Positions 43,976 through 52,945 of a stretch of 64,000 bases of DNA are shown here, one piece after another. The notes beneath the pieces are model-generated. The model did not search any database. It was given only the letters and a program-made list of their open reading frames with translations, and had not been told where the DNA came from. The DNA lies in the NCBI GenBank assembly GCA_963829135.1, contig CAWHHO010000008.1, positions 930,001-994,000 on the forward strand. Direction: 5' to 3'. Within the stretch, counting starts at the first letter, position 1; every line of letters begins with the position of its first letter. Position numbers and translations under genes: made by a program. The stretch is from Kumtagia sp963829135. Lineage in GTDB: Bacteria > Pseudomonadota > Alphaproteobacteria > Rhizobiales > Rhizobiaceae.

Positions 43976-45343
43976 TCAAACGCCGACGACTGGCTCCGCT
44001 TCTGCGTACAATGCACCCAGCTGCGGATGGGCGAGTGGTGAGCCGAAAGTGATCCATTTCTCCATGAAATTCGGCGCGAAAATCTCATCGACGGCAATTG
44101 TCGCCGCTCCAACCAGTCCGGCGGAGCGCCCCATGCGGGAACGGACGATGGATATCTCCCGCGTGACCAGCGGTTGTGCGTGGCGGTAGATACCTTCGCG
44201 GATCGCTGCCAGGCAGATATCTCCGGTCTGCGCGAGTTCTCCGCCAATCACCACCATGGAGGGGTTCAGCAGATTGACGGCAGAGGCCAGCACAACGCCG
44301 ATCAACCTCCCACACTGTGCAAGGAGATCGGAGGCGAATGGGTCCCCCAACCGGGAGACATTGCCGATATCAGAAACTGTCACCGTCCCCGTGCGCTCAA
44401 AGACCTCACTCAGCGGTCGACTGCGGCCATCGCGCGCCGCCCGCAGCCCTTCAAATGCAACGGCGTTGCAACCGGCTACGGTCTGGAGGCAGCCTACATT
44501 GCCGCAGCCGCAGATCTTGTCGTGGCCCTCGCCGAGGTAGATGTGGCCGAGTTGTCCAGCTGTGCCGTGAACGCCCAATTGTATCCGGCCGTCCAGCACC
44601 AGGCCCACGCCTATCTCGTTGCCAAGATCGACGAAGAGCATTTCCCGCCTGCTATCGCCATCGAGCGTTGTCACCTCCCCCATGGCTTCCATCTGGATGG
44701 CGCTGCGCACCCACATCGGGACCTTAAAGCGATGCATAAGCTTGCGAAACGGCAACACGTCGTTCCAGGGCACCATTGTGCCGACCTTCGGCATGCCGAG
44801 GCGCTGCGCTGCGGTGAGGCCCGCCGCGGCTTCAACGGCACCCGGTACGCCGAGACCTATCGCCCAAAGCGCGCCGCCATTTTGCGTAAGGAACCAGTCG
44901 AACAGCTCCTCCAGCCGCGCAAAGTTCGCCTCGGCCGAGGCATTGGGGTCTAGGTCTTCGTAGTGCTCAAGGAGCAGTTGGCCCTTCAGGTCGGAAAGTC
45001 CGACGCCAACCGTGACGCCGTCGATATTGGCCACGAGCAGGCAGGCCGCTTCGGATCTGAAGCGGACGAGTCGCGGCGCTCGGCCGCCGATTGAGCGACC
45101 GATGCCGGCTTCATCAATCAGTCCAAATGACGAAAGCGTCGACAAACGGTCCAGAACGACGGCGCGGCCAAGATTGGTTTCGCGCTCCAGATCGAGTCGC
45201 GTGAGCGGACCCTGGGCACGCAATATGTTGACGATCGAAACGAGGCTCTGCCGCTCAGATTCCTGGGCGCGGACGCGATCCGTTCCGGACATTTGCGGCT
45301 GCGCGGCGGCCACCGTTCTATCGGTTTTCGCGCTTGTTGGCAC
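43976..45343 (-). CDS. ROK-family transcriptional regulator
   Basis: 455 residues. It has an N-terminal winged helix ('SIVNILRAQGPLTRLDLERE', 'TNLGRAVVLDRLSTLSSFGL') followed by a ROK sugar-kinase-like domain with 'LFVDLGNEIGVGLVLDGRI' and the zinc-binding signature 'KICGCGNVGCLQTVAGCNA'. The usual catalytic Asp of ROK kinases is not retained in the 'GVPGAVEAA' region, which suits a regulator like NagC/Mlc or XylR rather than an enzyme. It lies at the 3' end of the sugar import/oxidation operon and probably represses it. Effector unknown. Confidence 0.9.
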   Translation of the reverse strand: MPTSAKTDRTVAAAQPQMSGTDRVRAQESERQSLVSIVNILRAQGPLTRLDLERETNLGRAVVLDRLSTLSSFGLIDEAGIGRSIGGRAPRLVRFRSEAACLLVANIDGVTVGVGLSDLKGQLLLEHYEDLDPNASAEANFARLEELFDWFLTQNGGALWAIGLGVPGAVEAAAGLTAAQRLGMPKVGTMVPWNDVLPFRKLMHRFKVPMWVRSAIQMEAMGEVTTLDGDSRREMLFVDLGNEIGVGLVLDGRIQLGVHGTAGQLGHIYLGEGHDKICGCGNVGCLQTVAGCNAVAFEGLRAARDGRSRPLSEVFERTGTVTVSDIGNVSRLGDPFASDLLAQCGRLIGVVLASAVNLLNPSMVVIGGELAQTGDICLAAIREGIYRHAQPLVTREISIVRSRMGRSAGLVGAATIAVDEIFAPNFMEKWITFGSPLAHPQLGALYAEAEPVVGV

Positions 45344-45363
45344 CTATCAGAATTCCTTCGGAC

Positions 45364-45837
45364 CTAGGGTTGCATGGTACGGGCGAGGCAGCAATCGGCC
45401 GGCAACACGGCTGCGAACGCGAACCCGTCGGACATCGACACTGAAAGTCGCCGAAATACCATCACGTCCAGAAATAGCAAACGACGAAACAAGGGTCTCT
45501 TTCGGACATTACGAGAGTCGATAAATGACAGCGCGGATACATTGGTTTCACAACCTTTTCCAGGCGCGCCAGGAAGAAAGTATGACCGGATCGCCGCTTC
45601 GATGAAAGCGAGGCCAGCCACGCCATCATTGATGATCGCCATTGGAGATCCACCTACACTTCGACTGGCGCGCTCTGCGATGACGTCCTCCGCGGCGTCG
45701 GCGTAAAGGTTGCCGCAAGCCTCAAGGTAGCCCTGGGGATGACCGGCGGGCACGCCGCAATGATTGCCGACTCCTTCGCCCCCGCCAACCATGCCGAGCC
45801 TGATACGACCCTGCCGATCGGTGCAGCGTTTGCTCAT
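45364..45837 (-). pseudogene. Gfo/Idh/MocA oxidoreductase with large internal deletion
   Basis: The frame from ATG 45837 begins like a Gfo/Idh/MocA enzyme ('GRIRLGMVGGGEG', residues 10-22, the nucleotide-binding loop). It then jumps at about residue 25 to sequence normally found near residue 290 ('GVPAGHPQGYLEACGNLYAD', 'AIINDGVAGLAFIEAAI'). About 260 residues, including the EKP motif and the catalytic region, are missing, and the C-terminus runs on into unrelated sequence. The ATG overlaps the GMC oxidoreductase stop (ATGA), so it was a coupled member of this operon. It cannot be an active dehydrogenase. Confidence 0.7.
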
Positions 45838-47475
45838 GCAGGGCGGCCGCGTTCTGCAATGATCTTGTCGGCAACGCGCCATGCGTTGGCCATGATAGTG
45901 AGCGTTGGGTTTGCCCCCGTGCCTGTCGGGAAGGGCGACCCATCCACGACATACAGGTTGTTGACCTCGTGCGCCTGGCACCAGCGGTTCAACACTGAGG
46001 AGGCCGGATCGTCGCCCATGCGCGCCGTGCCGTGCTGATGCGAGCAGTTTCCGGTGACACGCGTTGCGTACACCTTGCCAATGGTCTTCGCGCCGCTGGC
46101 TTCGAGAATCTCGGCACCCCGGTCGATCAGATAATGGCCTTGGGCGATGTCGTTCTCGTGCGCCTTTAGCGTCACCCTGGCCACAGGCAGGCCCCAGGCG
46201 TCGCTAACGTTGTCGTCCAGGTCCACGCGGTTGTCGTGCTGCGGCATGTCGTGCAGCACCATGGCGACCGCCAATGAATGGCTGAACTGCTCGCGATCGA
46301 TCTTTTTGGCTTCGGCGCCCCATGACGGCGCCCCCGGCAGATGCCAGTTGATCGGCAACGGAATGCCCACACCGGCCACAGCGATGTGACCGCCCGAGAC
46401 GAAGCGCCGCGAGGCATCGTGCTCATAGTGCTGGAACGTCGAAGCGCTGACGTAGCCACCGCCGGCCCAAGCGTAGATGGGGTCTTCATAGGTTCCGACC
46501 GCGGCGGAATATTCGTGGAAGGTCACATTGCGGCCCACGAGGTCGCTGCCGTTCGCTAATCCGTTCTGGAATTTTCCGGATCTCGAGAGAAGCAGCAGCC
46601 GGGCGGTCTCCATGGCGCCGCACGCGAGAATGAACAGGTCGGCTTCCTGGCTCACTGTGGCGCCGTCGGCATCCTGGTAGACCGCGGCCTTGATCCGCCC
46701 CTGTCCATCCAGTATCAACTCGCGAACATAACAATCGGGACGAAGCTCGAAATTGCCAGTCGCCACGGCGTCCGGAACGAAGACGTTGAGGGCGGAAGAC
46801 CGTGTGCCGGTCGGATCGCCGTGCTGCTGAGCGAATGCGCTGACGACCGTGGCCCTGCGACCGTTGAAGGGGCGCGAGAGCGCTGCCTGCGGGGTCGGGA
46901 ATGAATTCCAACCTAAAGCACTGCAGCCTTGATGGAACTTCTGAGCGTAGCGCGACATCGGCATAGGCGGGCACGGATAGCCGCCTGAACGTGGACCCTC
47001 GAATTTATTGGCACCGGGATCGCCTGAGACGCCGAACGCCCACTCCACCTTGAGGTAGTAAGGTTCCAGTTCGTCATAAGTGATCGGCCAGTCGGCCAGC
47101 GTCGTGCCGGGCAGATCTCCGGCGATGGTGCGTAGGCGGAAGTCGTTCGGTGTGAAGCGCGGCAACCAGCCTTGCCAGTGGACCGTGCCGCCGCCCACCA
47201 TCTGCGGTACCGGGACAAAAATTTTCCAGCCGCACCGCACCGCCTTCGCTCTCGCGCCACGTGCGCGGGTTGAGCAATGGATCGGGCCAGAGGTTGTAGC
47301 GGTTGATGTTGGCGAGTTCGTCGCCGCCGAAACTCTCCTTCTTGCGCCACGGTCCCTTCTCCAGCGCCACAACCTTGACGCCAGCTTCACACAGCACCTT
47401 GGCAGCAGCGGCGCCAGAAGCGCCAGCGCCGATAATTACCACATCGGTCTTGCCAGGCTTGCTAGAGGCCATCAT
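45834..47475 (-). pseudogene. GMC-family FAD oxidoreductase, one frameshift at a homopolymer
   Basis: The N-terminal frame from 47475 has the FAD-binding 'VVIIGAGASGAAAAKVLCEA' and 'VVALEKGPWRKKESFGGDEL'. At the A5/T4 run (47217-47225) one surplus base shifts to the frame holding the rest: 'KIFVPVPQMVGGGTVHWQGW', 'LILACGAMETARLLLLS' and the C-terminal catalytic His/Asn region ('CSHQHGTARMGDD', 'GTGANPTLTIMANAWR'). Joined length is about 546 residues, normal for the large subunit of FAD sugar dehydrogenases such as glucoside 3-dehydrogenase or gluconate 2-dehydrogenase. It pairs with the small subunit at 47462-48121. A homopolymer lesion is very likely sequence error. Confidence 0.8.
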
Positions 47476-48121
47476 GATACTCCTTAACCTTCTCGGCTTC
47501 GCCCGGAGCGAAATACTGCAGAGTGGTGTAGCGGCCGCTGTGGACCTCGCTCAGCGATGTCGGCCCTGGAAAACCGATGACATCCCAGCCAGCCCTGTCC
47601 CGGTTTCCGCCGTAGATCGGATCGGCATAAAAGCCCTGCCGTGTGTGGGTTATCAGCAGCGGGAAGAAATCCAGGTCGACCTCCGTCGACGTCTGCTGTA
47701 GGGCCGGTCCGCCTGGCTCGGATTCGCCCAATGTTTCGCCGGGAGCCCGCGCGGGCGCTGCGCCAGAGCCCGCTTTCTCGATCGCCTTGAGGATCTCGTC
47801 CTGCTGCGCGGGGAGAAGACCGATGAACTCGACATCGAAACCGGCGCGCGACCGCTCATCAAGGTCCGCTATGCCTTCGAGGTAGCGGGCCTGCATGATC
47901 TCGATGCGGCGCATCCAGGCTTCCGCCGGGCGGCCTTCGAGCGTCTCGAAGCCGGAGCCGTCCGGCTTGGCGAAGATAAAATCGATACCAGACAGATAGC
48001 GGTCGAGGAAGTCGATGCAGCCAGCTTCCCGCGCGCCGGGCGTGTCGTCGGTCGGGATGATGCGGGCCATCGCGGCTTCGATAGTGGCCCGCTGATGGGC
48101 GTCGAAGAATGTATTCGGCAT
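47462..48121 (-). CDS. Gluconate 2-dehydrogenase subunit 3-type small subunit
   Basis: 219 residues of the gluconate_2-dh3 family ('ATIEAAMARIIPTDDTPGAR', 'AGCIDFLDRYLSGIDFIF', 'GFYADPIYGGNRDRAGWDVI', 'GFPGPTSLSEVHSGRYTTL'). Such proteins are small partners of GMC flavoprotein dehydrogenases, often carrying a Tat signal that exports both subunits. Here the N-terminus ('MPNTFFDAHQRATIEAAMA') has no signal, so the complex is probably cytoplasmic and acts on imported sugar. The stop overlaps the GMC start by 14 bases; the permease gene ends 46 bases upstream. Confidence 0.88.
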   Translation of the reverse strand: MPNTFFDAHQRATIEAAMARIIPTDDTPGAREAGCIDFLDRYLSGIDFIFAKPDGSGFETLEGRPAEAWMRRIEIMQARYLEGIADLDERSRAGFDVEFIGLLPAQQDEILKAIEKAGSGAAPARAPGETLGESEPGGPALQQTSTEVDLDFFPLLITHTRQGFYADPIYGGNRDRAGWDVIGFPGPTSLSEVHSGRYTTLQYFAPGEAEKVKEYHDGL

Positions 48122-48166
48122 GAGGGTGCCTCGAATTGCGTTTGACCTGAGCAGTCCGCTTTGAAA

Positions 48167-49123
48167 TTACCGCTTGCGCGTCTGGCTGATTGCCACGGCA
48201 ATGATAATGATGGCGCCGCGCGCGATGAGCTGCTGCGAGAATTCGAGCCCCATCAGCACGAGGCCGTTGTTGATCAAGCCGATCATCAGCGCGCCCATAA
48301 TCGACCCGACGACGGTGCCCGCGCCGCCGAACAGACTGGTGCCGCCGAGCACCGCCGCAGCAATCACCGACAATTCGTCGCCTTCGCCGAACTGGAAGCG
48401 GCCCGAATGCAGGCGGCCGGCGTAGAGCATCCCGGCTAGAGCCGCCGCAACCGAAGACAGCATCAGGACGCGGAACTTGATCGACGCCGTGTCGATGCCG
48501 GAGTAGCGAGCCGAAGTCTCGTTGCCGCCAGTGGCGAGCACGCGTCGGCCGAATGTGGTTCGGCGCAGGACGATGTGCCCGGCGATTCCGATGATCGCCA
48601 CCCAGATCAGCAGACTCGGCACCGGCCCGAGATTACCGGCTCCAAACACAGACGAATAGGTCTTGTTGATGATCGGGATGGCTGCCGTCGCCGAGATCCA
48701 CATGGCGACGCCCTTCGCGATTCCCATCATGGCGAGCGTCGTCAGAAAGGACGGAATGCCGACTCCCGTGGTCAGCCAGCCATTGACGGCGCCGACGATG
48801 ACGCCCGTGCCGAGCCCGCATAGGATACCGCCGGGCAAGCCGAACTGGTCAATTCCCATCGCGGTCGCCACCGAGGCTAGACCGGCGACGGCGCCGACCG
48901 AGAGGTCGATTTCACCGGTCGAGAGCACGAACGTCATCGTTACCGACATCACGGCGATGATCGCGGTCTGGCGGATGATGTTGAGCAGGTTGTTGGGATC
49001 CAGAAAGCCCTTTTCCCCAAGCGTCGCGGCAAACACGAGAAATATGACCACGAAGCCGATGTAAATGATGTAGTCGCGCCAGTTTGCGAGCGCTGACAGG
49101 TTTCCTGGACGTGGCTGCGGCAT
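48167..49123 (-). CDS. Ribose-type sugar ABC transporter permease
   Basis: 318 residues, RbsC family, about ten membrane segments. 'VMSVTMTFVLSTGEIDLSVG', 'GIPSFLTTLAMMGIAKGVAM', 'RRVLATGGNETSARYSGI' and 'AAVLGGTSLFGGAGTVVGSI' are diagnostic. It is distinct from the permease at 3083-4096 (moderate similarity only). It begins three bases after the ATPase stop and precedes the oxidoreductase small subunit, so import and oxidation are encoded in one transcript. Confidence 0.93.
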   Translation of the reverse strand: MPQPRPGNLSALANWRDYIIYIGFVVIFLVFAATLGEKGFLDPNNLLNIIRQTAIIAVMSVTMTFVLSTGEIDLSVGAVAGLASVATAMGIDQFGLPGGILCGLGTGVIVGAVNGWLTTGVGIPSFLTTLAMMGIAKGVAMWISATAAIPIINKTYSSVFGAGNLGPVPSLLIWVAIIGIAGHIVLRRTTFGRRVLATGGNETSARYSGIDTASIKFRVLMLSSVAAALAGMLYAGRLHSGRFQFGEGDELSVIAAAVLGGTSLFGGAGTVVGSIMGALMIGLINNGLVLMGLEFSQQLIARGAIIIIAVAISQTRKR

Positions 49124-49126
49124 CGG

Positions 49127-50689
49127 TCATTGGTTAGCTCCCCGGGCTTCCTGCATGAATTTGTTGAGCCGCTGCTCGGCGTGTTGAAGACTGTCGACGC
49201 TGTCGGCGGCCTGCGCATCGTCGAGGTCGTGACGCGGGATGTCGCGGACGATGCGGCCTTCCGACATCACCAGGATGCGGTCGCAGGCAGCGAGCAATTC
49301 CTGCAGCTCGGATGACAGCACAAGGATCGCCTTGCCCGCCTTGGCGAGATTGCGGATCAGTGTGACAATCTCCGACTTCGACCCGATGTCGATGCCGGCT
49401 GTCGGTTCGTCGAGAATCAGCACGTCGGGTTCGGTTGCGAGCCATTTGGCTATGACTACCTTCTGTGCGTTGCCGCCTGACAGCGAGCGCATTAGTGCTC
49501 TGCGCCCGTCGGCCTTGATGCGCAGCCTCTGGATCGAGCTGTCGGCAAGTGACGCCGACTTGCCGAAATCGATCCAACCACTGCGCGAGAGGCGGTCGAG
49601 ATTCGGCAAATCGATGTTGGTCTGGACGGAATGGAATGCGACGAAACCCTGACGCGCCCGATCCTCGGGCACCAGCGCAATACCTGCGCGGATTGCGTCC
49701 TGCGCTTTGCCGATTGAGACCGGCTTGCCCTTGACGCGGATCTCGCCCGCGGTCATCGGCTGGACGCCCGCGAGCACGCGCGCCAGCGACGAGCGGCCGC
49801 TCCCAAGCAGGCCGGCGACTCCCACCACCTCGCCGCTACGCAGTTCGAGATCAATACCGACGGGCTTGATCGCGCCTGAAACGCCGCGCGCTTCAAGGAG
49901 CGCCTCGCCGACCGACGCCGCTTCGCGCACCACGTCCGAGAAACCGCGCGAGCGCCGGCCAATGATATGCGCGATCATCGATTCCAGCGTGAACTCCGAC
50001 ATCTGCGCAGTGATGATATGTTTCCCGTCGCGCAGGATGGTGGCGCGATCCGCGATTCGGAAAATCTCGTCCATGCGATGCGATACGTAAACGACCGCGA
50101 CGCCCTGGCTCCTCAACTGACGGACATAATCGAAGAGGCGTTCGACCTCGTTCTGGGAAAGCGCCGTGGTTGGCTCGTCGAGCACGAGTACCTTGCAGGG
50201 TTGCGATGTCGCTTTGACGATTTCGGTCAGTTGCCGGTGACCCGCGGGAATGTCGGCGACCTTCGCTGTCGGGTCGATGTCAACGCCCATCCGGGAGAAC
50301 AGTTTGCGGGCCTCGGCGACCGCCGTTGCGTCATCGATCAGGCCGGCTCCATCTTTTATCTCGCGGTTGAGGAACACGTTCTGGGCTACTGTCAGCGTCG
50401 GCACCAGGCTCATCTCCTGGAACGCCATAGCGACGCCGGCCTTGCGCGAGGCGTCAGCAGTAAAGGTCGTGAGCGGGGTGCCTCCGATCTCGATGCTGCC
50501 GGAGGTCGGTGGCTGCACGCCACGCAGGATCTTGAGGATGGTCGATTTACCCGCGCCGTTCTCGCCGAGCAGTGCGTGGACCTCGCCCGGAAGGACGTCA
50601 AGATGCACGTCATCCAAGGCACGGACACCGCCGAAGCGCATGTGGACGTTGCGCATGCGCACGGCCTCAGCGGCATTGATCGTGTTCAT
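49127..50689 (-). CDS. Ribose-type sugar ABC transporter ATP-binding protein (double NBD)
   Basis: 520 residues from ATG 50689 ('MNTINAAEAVRMRNVHMRFG'). The first domain has Walker A 'GENGAGKST', 'FQEMSLVPTLTVAQN' and 'VLVLDEPTTALSQNEVERLF'. The second has the family-typical degenerate loop 'GLLGSGRSSLARVLAG' and an intact 'SLSGGNAQKVVIAKWL' / 'VLILDEPTAGIDIGSKSE'. Unlike the ATPase at 4190, its second Walker B keeps Asp. It powers the permease directly downstream. The open frame begins at 50749; the extension lacks similarity. Confidence 0.93.
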   Translation of the reverse strand: MNTINAAEAVRMRNVHMRFGGVRALDDVHLDVLPGEVHALLGENGAGKSTILKILRGVQPPTSGSIEIGGTPLTTFTADASRKAGVAMAFQEMSLVPTLTVAQNVFLNREIKDGAGLIDDATAVAEARKLFSRMGVDIDPTAKVADIPAGHRQLTEIVKATSQPCKVLVLDEPTTALSQNEVERLFDYVRQLRSQGVAVVYVSHRMDEIFRIADRATILRDGKHIITAQMSEFTLESMIAHIIGRRSRGFSDVVREAASVGEALLEARGVSGAIKPVGIDLELRSGEVVGVAGLLGSGRSSLARVLAGVQPMTAGEIRVKGKPVSIGKAQDAIRAGIALVPEDRARQGFVAFHSVQTNIDLPNLDRLSRSGWIDFGKSASLADSSIQRLRIKADGRRALMRSLSGGNAQKVVIAKWLATEPDVLILDEPTAGIDIGSKSEIVTLIRNLAKAGKAILVLSSELQELLAACDRILVMSEGRIVRDIPRHDLDDAQAADSVDSLQHAEQRLNKFMQEARGANQ

Positions 50690-50773
50690 CGCAAGGCATC
50701 CCGAAAACGGTTGAGGGACTGCTTCCGCGAGAGCCAGATGGCGGCCCACGCCACCATCCGGCTCTCGGGCATC

Positions 50774-51898
50774 TTACTGCATGCTCTGCGTAATCTTATC
50801 GGTCACCGGCTTGTGGTAGACCTGCTGCCAGGCGTCGGCCAGGTTCGCCTTGGTCACCGGCAGCGCCGGCAGTGCGACATAGGCCGGCGCCGCTTTGCCG
50901 AGCAGGCCGTAACCCGCAAGCATCGCCTCGGTCACGCCTTGGTCATAAGGGCGCTGCGCCGACAAGCCCTTGACCGGGCCGTCGCTGGCCATGTTGATCG
51001 CAACGTTCTCGCCGAGATCGCAGTTGACGATAACAAGATCCTCGCGTCCGTTCGTAAGCGCGGCCGAGATGACGCCTTCGGCAGGTACATCCCATACCGC
51101 CCAGATACCCTTGATGCTAGGATTGGAGACCAGCAACGCGCCCGCCGCCTTTTCAGCGTCCCCCGCGAAGTCTGGTCCGCCGATACCTTGCTCGGCGACG
51201 ATCTTGATATCCGGATAGTTCTCCGCGAGCGTCTTCTTGACTGCGTCATAGCGCTGTTTGGTCACGAAGAAATCGGCGGCATGGAACACCAAGCCGACAT
51301 CGCCCTTGCCGCCGAGCGCCTGCGCCAGGAGATGCGCGGTCGCGACACCGTTGCCGTAGTTGTCAGCGGAAACCGCACTAATATAGTCCGTGCCGGCCTT
51401 GAAGCCCGACGGAACGTTATCCATAAACACCAGCTTGGCTCCGGCAGCAGATGCAGCCTTGTAGGCGGCCGCGGTTGCGACCGGGTCGGTCGGAATCGAG
51501 ACGATGACGTTCGGCTTCTGCGCCATTACGGTCTCAAGGTCCGAGACTTGCTTGTCGGGCTTGAAGCCCGCATCGGTTGTGGCAACGACCTCGATCCCCA
51601 TCTTCTCGAACTGCGCCTTCAAGCCCTCGATCTGCGCCTGGCTCCAGTCGTTGCCGGCGTAGTGCATGACGATGGCCGCTTTGGCTTTCATAGCCTTGAT
51701 CTTGGCGAGTTCCTCGTCGGTAAGCGAGACGGTCGAGGCAGCTTCCGGCTTCTCGCCGTTCGGGCCGAGGCTAAGCACCGTCTTGCCGATATCGGCCAAG
51801 GCTTGTGCCGGGTCCTGGGCAAAGGCGCTGTGAGTCGAGAAGCCGAGGCCGAGTGCCATGCAAAGGGCCGTCGACTGAAGCAAGGTTTTCATGCGCAT
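50774..51898 (-). CDS. Sugar ABC transporter substrate-binding protein (RbsB type)
   Basis: 374 residues. The Sec signal peptide 'LLQSTALCMALGLGFSTHSA' has likely cleavage after AFAQ. The mature domain shows 'AAIVMHYAGNDWSQAQIEGL', 'PNVIVSIPTDPVATAAAYKA' and 'LVFMDNVPSGFKAGTDYISA'. It delivers the sugar to the permease/ATPase encoded downstream. It is a full-length paralogue of the signal-less protein at 42780-43841; shared residues include 'DNxPSG', 'TDYxSxVSxDNxG' and 'DFFVTxQR'. The 85-base gap to the ATPase gene is the largest in the operon's transporter part. Confidence 0.93.
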   Translation of the reverse strand: MRMKTLLQSTALCMALGLGFSTHSAFAQDPAQALADIGKTVLSLGPNGEKPEAASTVSLTDEELAKIKAMKAKAAIVMHYAGNDWSQAQIEGLKAQFEKMGIEVVATTDAGFKPDKQVSDLETVMAQKPNVIVSIPTDPVATAAAYKAASAAGAKLVFMDNVPSGFKAGTDYISAVSADNYGNGVATAHLLAQALGGKGDVGLVFHAADFFVTKQRYDAVKKTLAENYPDIKIVAEQGIGGPDFAGDAEKAAGALLVSNPSIKGIWAVWDVPAEGVISAALTNGREDLVIVNCDLGENVAINMASDGPVKGLSAQRPYDQGVTEAMLAGYGLLGKAAPAYVALPALPVTKANLADAWQQVYHKPVTDKITQSMQ

Positions 51899-51975
51899 TG
51901 TATCTTCTCCCTAGTTATGTGTGGTTCTCATTCCATCAAATGCCGCCGAAGTATCCGTCGCGGCCATGCAATTGG

Positions 51976-52809
51976 TCACGCTTTGGTCATCTCGCGGTTG
52001 ACAAAGGCGAAGCTTTCGTGCGCGCCTGCGGCCGGGTCGGGCCAAGCGTCCAATTCGTTGCAAACCCAGCCTTCGTAGCCGATGTCCTTCAGCGCGCTGA
52101 TCACTGCGGCGTTGTCGCAGTCGCCGCGTCCGACTGGCACAAAGGCGAATGGTTCTTTCTGCCAGCCTTTGAGGTGAACGTAGGAAATGCGTTCAGAGTG
52201 CTCCCGCACCATGTCGGCGACATCCCCGCCGGCCGCCGCCAGGTGCGCTGTATCGGGACAGAACCCGATTTCGGTTTTAGAGAAAATCTTGCGCACTTCG
52301 TCGGGCGTCTCGACGATCGTGGACAGGTGCGGATGATAGTGCGCCTTCAAACCACGCGCCTTCGCAAGCGCGGCTACCTTGTCCAAGGCGGAGGCTAGTG
52401 CGTCGTAATCGCTGTCGCGGGTGCCGTTAAAGCGCCGCGCACCCCCGCCGACGACGAGGTGCTCGGCGCCCAGCGCTTGGGCAGCATCCGCTGCCTTGCC
52501 GATACGCGCCAATTCCTCGTCGAGAATATCGGCAAAGATGAAGTTGCCGCCGCTGTACACTGACACGAGGGTTAGGCCGGCGGTCGACAGAATCGAGCTG
52601 ATTTCGGCGAAACCGTCGACCTCGCCATCGAGAACGTTGCCGTCGAAGAATTCTATGCCACTGTAGCCGGCAGCCGCGATATCCCGTGCAGCGACGGCCA
52701 TGTTGCCAAAGGTTCGGTAGGCAAGACGTGTGATCGACGTGACCCCAACAGCATCGCCGCCGAGCGGACCCCAACAATTCGCGTGATACGCGAGCTTCCA
52801 GGCAGCCAT
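51976..52809 (-). CDS. TIM-barrel sugar phosphate isomerase/epimerase
   Basis: 277 residues from ATG 52809 ('MAAWKLAYHANCWGPLGG'). It belongs to the AP-endonuclease-2 / xylose-isomerase-like barrel superfamily (IolE, IolH, YcjR-like). Metal-ligand positions are visible as Glu in 'GYSGIEFFDG', His in 'LKAHYHPHLST', Asp/His in 'GFCPDTAHLAAAGGD' and Glu in 'GWVCNELDAWPD'. Members isomerise, epimerise or dehydrate sugars, including 3-keto sugars. It is the first gene of the leftward operon, suggesting a central catabolic step. The start is set by similarity and a GAGGAGAC site just upstream. Confidence 0.88.
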   Translation of the reverse strand: MAAWKLAYHANCWGPLGGDAVGVTSITRLAYRTFGNMAVAARDIAAAGYSGIEFFDGNVLDGEVDGFAEISSILSTAGLTLVSVYSGGNFIFADILDEELARIGKAADAAQALGAEHLVVGGGARRFNGTRDSDYDALASALDKVAALAKARGLKAHYHPHLSTIVETPDEVRKIFSKTEIGFCPDTAHLAAAGGDVADMVREHSERISYVHLKGWQKEPFAFVPVGRGDCDNAAVISALKDIGYEGWVCNELDAWPDPAAGAHESFAFVNREMTKA

Positions 52810-52883
52810 TGGTCTCCTCCCGTGGCGGCTAAACGCATTCTGCACTCTAATTCACTACTTAAGTCGATAAAAATCAAAAGTCA

Positions 52884-52916
52884 ACATTCTTTTTGCTACG
52901 TGCAACAAAAGAATGT
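52884..52916. promoter_or_regulatory. Strong palindrome, probable operator of the sugar operon
   Basis: ACATTCTTTT (52884-52893) is the exact inverse complement of AAAAGAATGT (52907-52916). An inner TTGC (52893-52896) faces GCAA (52902-52905). The element lies 75 bases upstream of the isomerase start, just after the LacI remnant. Its size and symmetry fit a LacI- or ROK-type operator, or a terminator of the degraded LacI gene. Confidence 0.55.
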
Positions 52917-52945
52917 CCAAAGCGCACGGTGCAGAAGGCGCGCTG

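Noticed and set aside
49967..52078. 703-codon rightward open frame antisense to the ABC ATPase and binding-protein genes
   Set aside because: Both genes beneath it are confident; the antisense translation has no recognisable motif.
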